A stretch of 64,000 nt of DNA, taken from Paralvinella palmiformis. Taxonomy: Eukaryota; Annelida; Polychaeta; Terebellida; Alvinellidae. Below are positions 61,191 to 64,000 of the stretch, in pieces. A model generated the notes under the pieces. The model did no database searches. It was not told the origin of the DNA and was given only the letters and a program-made list of their open reading frames with translations. Both the position numbers and the translations under genes were made by a program. The DNA lies in the NCBI GenBank assembly GCA_025642065.1, contig JAODUP010001490.1, positions 43,744 through 107,743 on the forward strand. Reading direction: 5' to 3'. Numbering within the stretch: position 1 is the stretch's first letter; each line of letters begins with the position of its first letter.

Positions 61191-62489
61191 TCATTTTATA
61201 TACATCAAAAGACACAAGAGAGGAACTGATGTAGGTGTAACGGATCTCATGTAAACAATTTCGCGTTGTATACATAAAACATCTTTAGAAGTAAATCATA
61301 ATCATACATTGGGTCAGAAGGTGAAGTAGGCTTATATGAAAGCTATCTTGTCTAATGCAAATTTAATAATGAACCTGTCCATGGGTCAATAAAAGTTACT
61401 GTCGAATTTCAATGTAATAGTTTATTGTTGGTTAATCATGCATTTCTTTAACTGAAGTTTTGGAAACATCGATATAGCAAATGTGTATTACTTCAGTGTG
61501 TACATTATACATATTAGCTGAAAATACAACCGAACGTAATGCATACACTCAATAAGCAAACAGTCAGGAAAACAATATAAACAGCTTAAGGGAATTCATC
61601 GCTCATAAGAAATTACATGAAGTCGAAGTCTCTTCTAAATATCAGTTGACCATAAAAGCCACATATTCCATGGATTGCATTTATCCCTCAACTGACATAG
61701 ATCATCTTTACTATTCTCTCGACGAGCATTTAGAACGACGACAAGCTGCCTTTATGTTAGCTTCATCTTGTGTCTCAAAAGTGATCTATTTATATTTTAT
61801 TCGTTCGTTTATTATACCATTGTGTACATCGTCCATGTATGTGTTAATATTACAACCTGTAAGTAGACAAGGAGACGTTACTCGCTTCCAAATAATATGA
61901 CTTACATTATAACTACTACATATCTTAGGAAGAGCTTTTATTATCAGTTGGATAAGGCTGTAAAAATTAGACAAGAAAATAAACCTCGCCTATATATATT
62001 TATAACAATACTGCCTTGTGCTAGATATCTCGTTTTAGAATGTCTATGTCTAAAATTCAGAATCAACTCTCGATAGTAGTATTCTTCTTTCTCCCTGGTT
62101 AAATGAGAGTGCTTAAAATGCCAGTTGACAAAATAAAACACATTTTTGTCACATTTTTCAGTGTTTTTGTTGACATGAACAAATGTTTTGAATTTCGATA
62201 AATGTACAATAACTTATCCTTCAGGCAGAAATATTTAAACTGTACTGTGACATATTTATCTTTCTTTTTAAGAAAATAATTGCTGCGACTCTACTAGATA
62301 TCTAACCATCATATACTAGCTTAAAACAAATTAAATAATTTCATTATTTCAAGAAACTCATCTTTATTAGCAGGTAGTAGTAAAACTACTAATAGTAACA
62401 GTAGTAGTAGTCATAGTAGTAGTAGTAGTAGTAGTAGAAGTTGTTGTTTTAATTCTTGTTGTTGTGGCCGCCGTTGTCATAGGAGTAAT
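61191..62489 (+). repeat. 1.3-kb direct repeat, copy 2
   Basis: Partner of 56482-57798. Its right end joins directly to the element B gag copy at a shared AAT. Confidence 0.9.
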
Positions 62490-64000
62490 GCAAACATGAG
62501 CGGTAATATAATGTGGAGAGAAATAATTTTAGATAGTTCTTTATTTATTGTTTTGTCTTGGATTTTACACATCGTTGGATTTTCTTGTCTTGCATTTTGT
62601 TCAGCGGTAGTCACATTGTGTCTTTGATATCAATATCATCATCATAGATGTCTCTTCTGCTCACTTGAGTATTTCAGTCTCTGGTTTAGATACTCCAGTA
62701 GTTCCCAAAGAAGTTGAAAGATTGTTTCGTAAAGTAGGTAATGTTCACGATGTGATCGCAGCACCTGATGCCAGTGATTCAGCGCTAGTTGTTTTTAAAG
62801 AGGTACATCAGTTCAAGAAGCATTGCTTTGGGATGGTAAGAATATGAGGGATCACGGTATCAGTGTGAGCGTCCCTATTAAATCGCAGTTAGCGTTGTTG
62901 AATGATCTGATCGTGATCTAGGATTAGGCGATACGTCTAAGGCAATCGAATTAGATACTCTGAAATAATTATTCAAACAATTAGATCCCAGTAATACGAT
63001 TCCATTGCTACAAGACCTCACCTAAGTAGTTCAAACAACAACATACAAACATCAAACCCCCAAAGCAACATAAAATTATAAAATATCTAAATAACCCCCA
63101 TCCATATAATCCTTCCACATGCATGGTTATCCATTCTCCTCCATGCACGGTACCTGATGATGGACATACGACTAGTGAAGTAAACTTTTTGCACTGGAAA
63201 AGTGAAGTTATAAGCTTACTTACTAAAGCTTATTCGCACTCTGTTATTTGATAGAGTATCTGACGATCTTTGCGAGGAACCGCCGTAGAAGTCTTGCACA
63301 ATTTGAAGCTTCCCATTACTGTTCAAGCTGTTTTAGACAAGTTTTAAATGGTTTTTAGTATTGTGTTCTGCAATGAGGAATTCTTGTCATATTATTATAA
63401 CACGACTCAACGGTGAAGGGAAAGTGTAGTAGCTTGAGCTTGTCATATAGAGTCCCATTTGTCTCGACTTTGGGAACGGGATTTAGCTGTTAATGTACAT
63501 GAGATGCTTCGTACTAGATTATGGCATGGCCTAAGTTGTTCAAAGGTCAAAGAGGCTTTGAGACATCGTCTTAAGAGTGGCGAATCTTACAAGCATTTAT
63601 TCACCTCGCCTAGGTCTTTAGAAAATTAATTCATTTTTTCCTGAGATAATTTATCTACGAAAATGGTTTGGTAATATAAAGCAGCAGTTAGTGTACAAGA
63701 AACTATCAATTTGCAAAACAGTTAAATTCTTTATCTAAGCAGTTTGCTTCTATGCAGAAAAATAATTTCCCTGAACAAAATCAAGCATGGTGTAGTCATT
63801 TCAGCCAACAAAACTTCAATGTTTCTATTACCATGAGGTCACTCATTTTCGTAAAGACCGTTCCAAGTTGAAACGCAACAATGAGTTGTACAAGTCCAGA
63901 AACGAGCATTAGCTGGATTTAAGACGTCGTCTCAAGCTTGTATACCCAATGACTCCCAAGTTGTCAAATTTGTTAGGTAATAAGAATATTACCAATGTTA
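62487..64000 (+). pseudogene. Second copy of element B leader end and gag, truncated by window end
   Basis: It matches 46057-47580 at high identity, including the RRM-like frame (62665-62847: same residues apart from one V/I change) and the same stops in the capsid region. It lacks the element B LTR and leader; the 1.3-kb repeat stands in their place. The protease start is reached at the window end, so more of the element probably continues beyond it. Confidence 0.85.

Overview
The window reads as repeat-rich intergenic or intronic DNA from an animal, most likely a mollusc and possibly a cephalopod. The evidence is AT-rich sequence, very dense (CA)n, (TA)n, (CT)n and (ATT)n microsatellites, several tRNA-like SINEs, decayed LINEs, two Ty3/gypsy-type LTR elements, piggyBac and Helitron fossils, and no operon-like structure. 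I found no credible host protein-coding gene, tRNA, rRNA or CRISPR. The taxon is an inference from composition and repeat style and was not tested by any search.

Layout. Positions 0.6-3.3 kb hold a composite of an unclassified repeat (called R1 here), a tRNA-like SINE (SINE-A) and a (CA)n-tailed SINE-like unit (SINE-B); the composite recurs at 14.4-15.1 kb. Positions 3.3-14.3 kb are mostly unannotatable AT-rich DNA with two possible hAT-like remnants and a Helitron helicase fragment at 10.1 kb. Positions 18.8-20.0 kb hold truncated R1 copies in tandem, including one that keeps the empty SINE-A site. Positions 25.2-29.7 kb are a complete but inactivated minus-strand gypsy element (element A) with LTRs, a purine tract, gag, protease, RT, RNase H and integrase, interrupted by a SINE-A with a perfect 13-bp target-site duplication. 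A decayed plus-strand LINE follows (29.9-31.5 kb), carrying a third SINE type (SINE-C). Positions 32-40 kb hold more SINE-B copies, two further LINE fragments and a fossil ORF. Position 42.2 kb holds a piggyBac transposase with its centre deleted.

Positions 44.3-45.1 kb hold a minus-strand ORF resembling the end of a NADAR domain. It abuts a second, plus-strand gypsy element (element B, 45.2-51.5 kb) whose gag resembles PNMA/Arc-type capsids. A second Helitron helicase fragment lies near 54.5 kb. The last 8 kb contain a 1.3-kb near-identical direct repeat (56.5 and 61.2 kb). Its second copy is fused directly to a second copy of the element B leader and gag, which runs off the window end.

Nothing here works together as a pathway. 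The logic is layers of insertion: SINE-A jumped into R1 and into element A, SINE-C jumped into a LINE, SINE-B tails apparently grew into long microsatellites, and duplication or recombination joined unrelated repeats. Every protein-coding remnant I could recognise carries stops, frameshifts or deletions.
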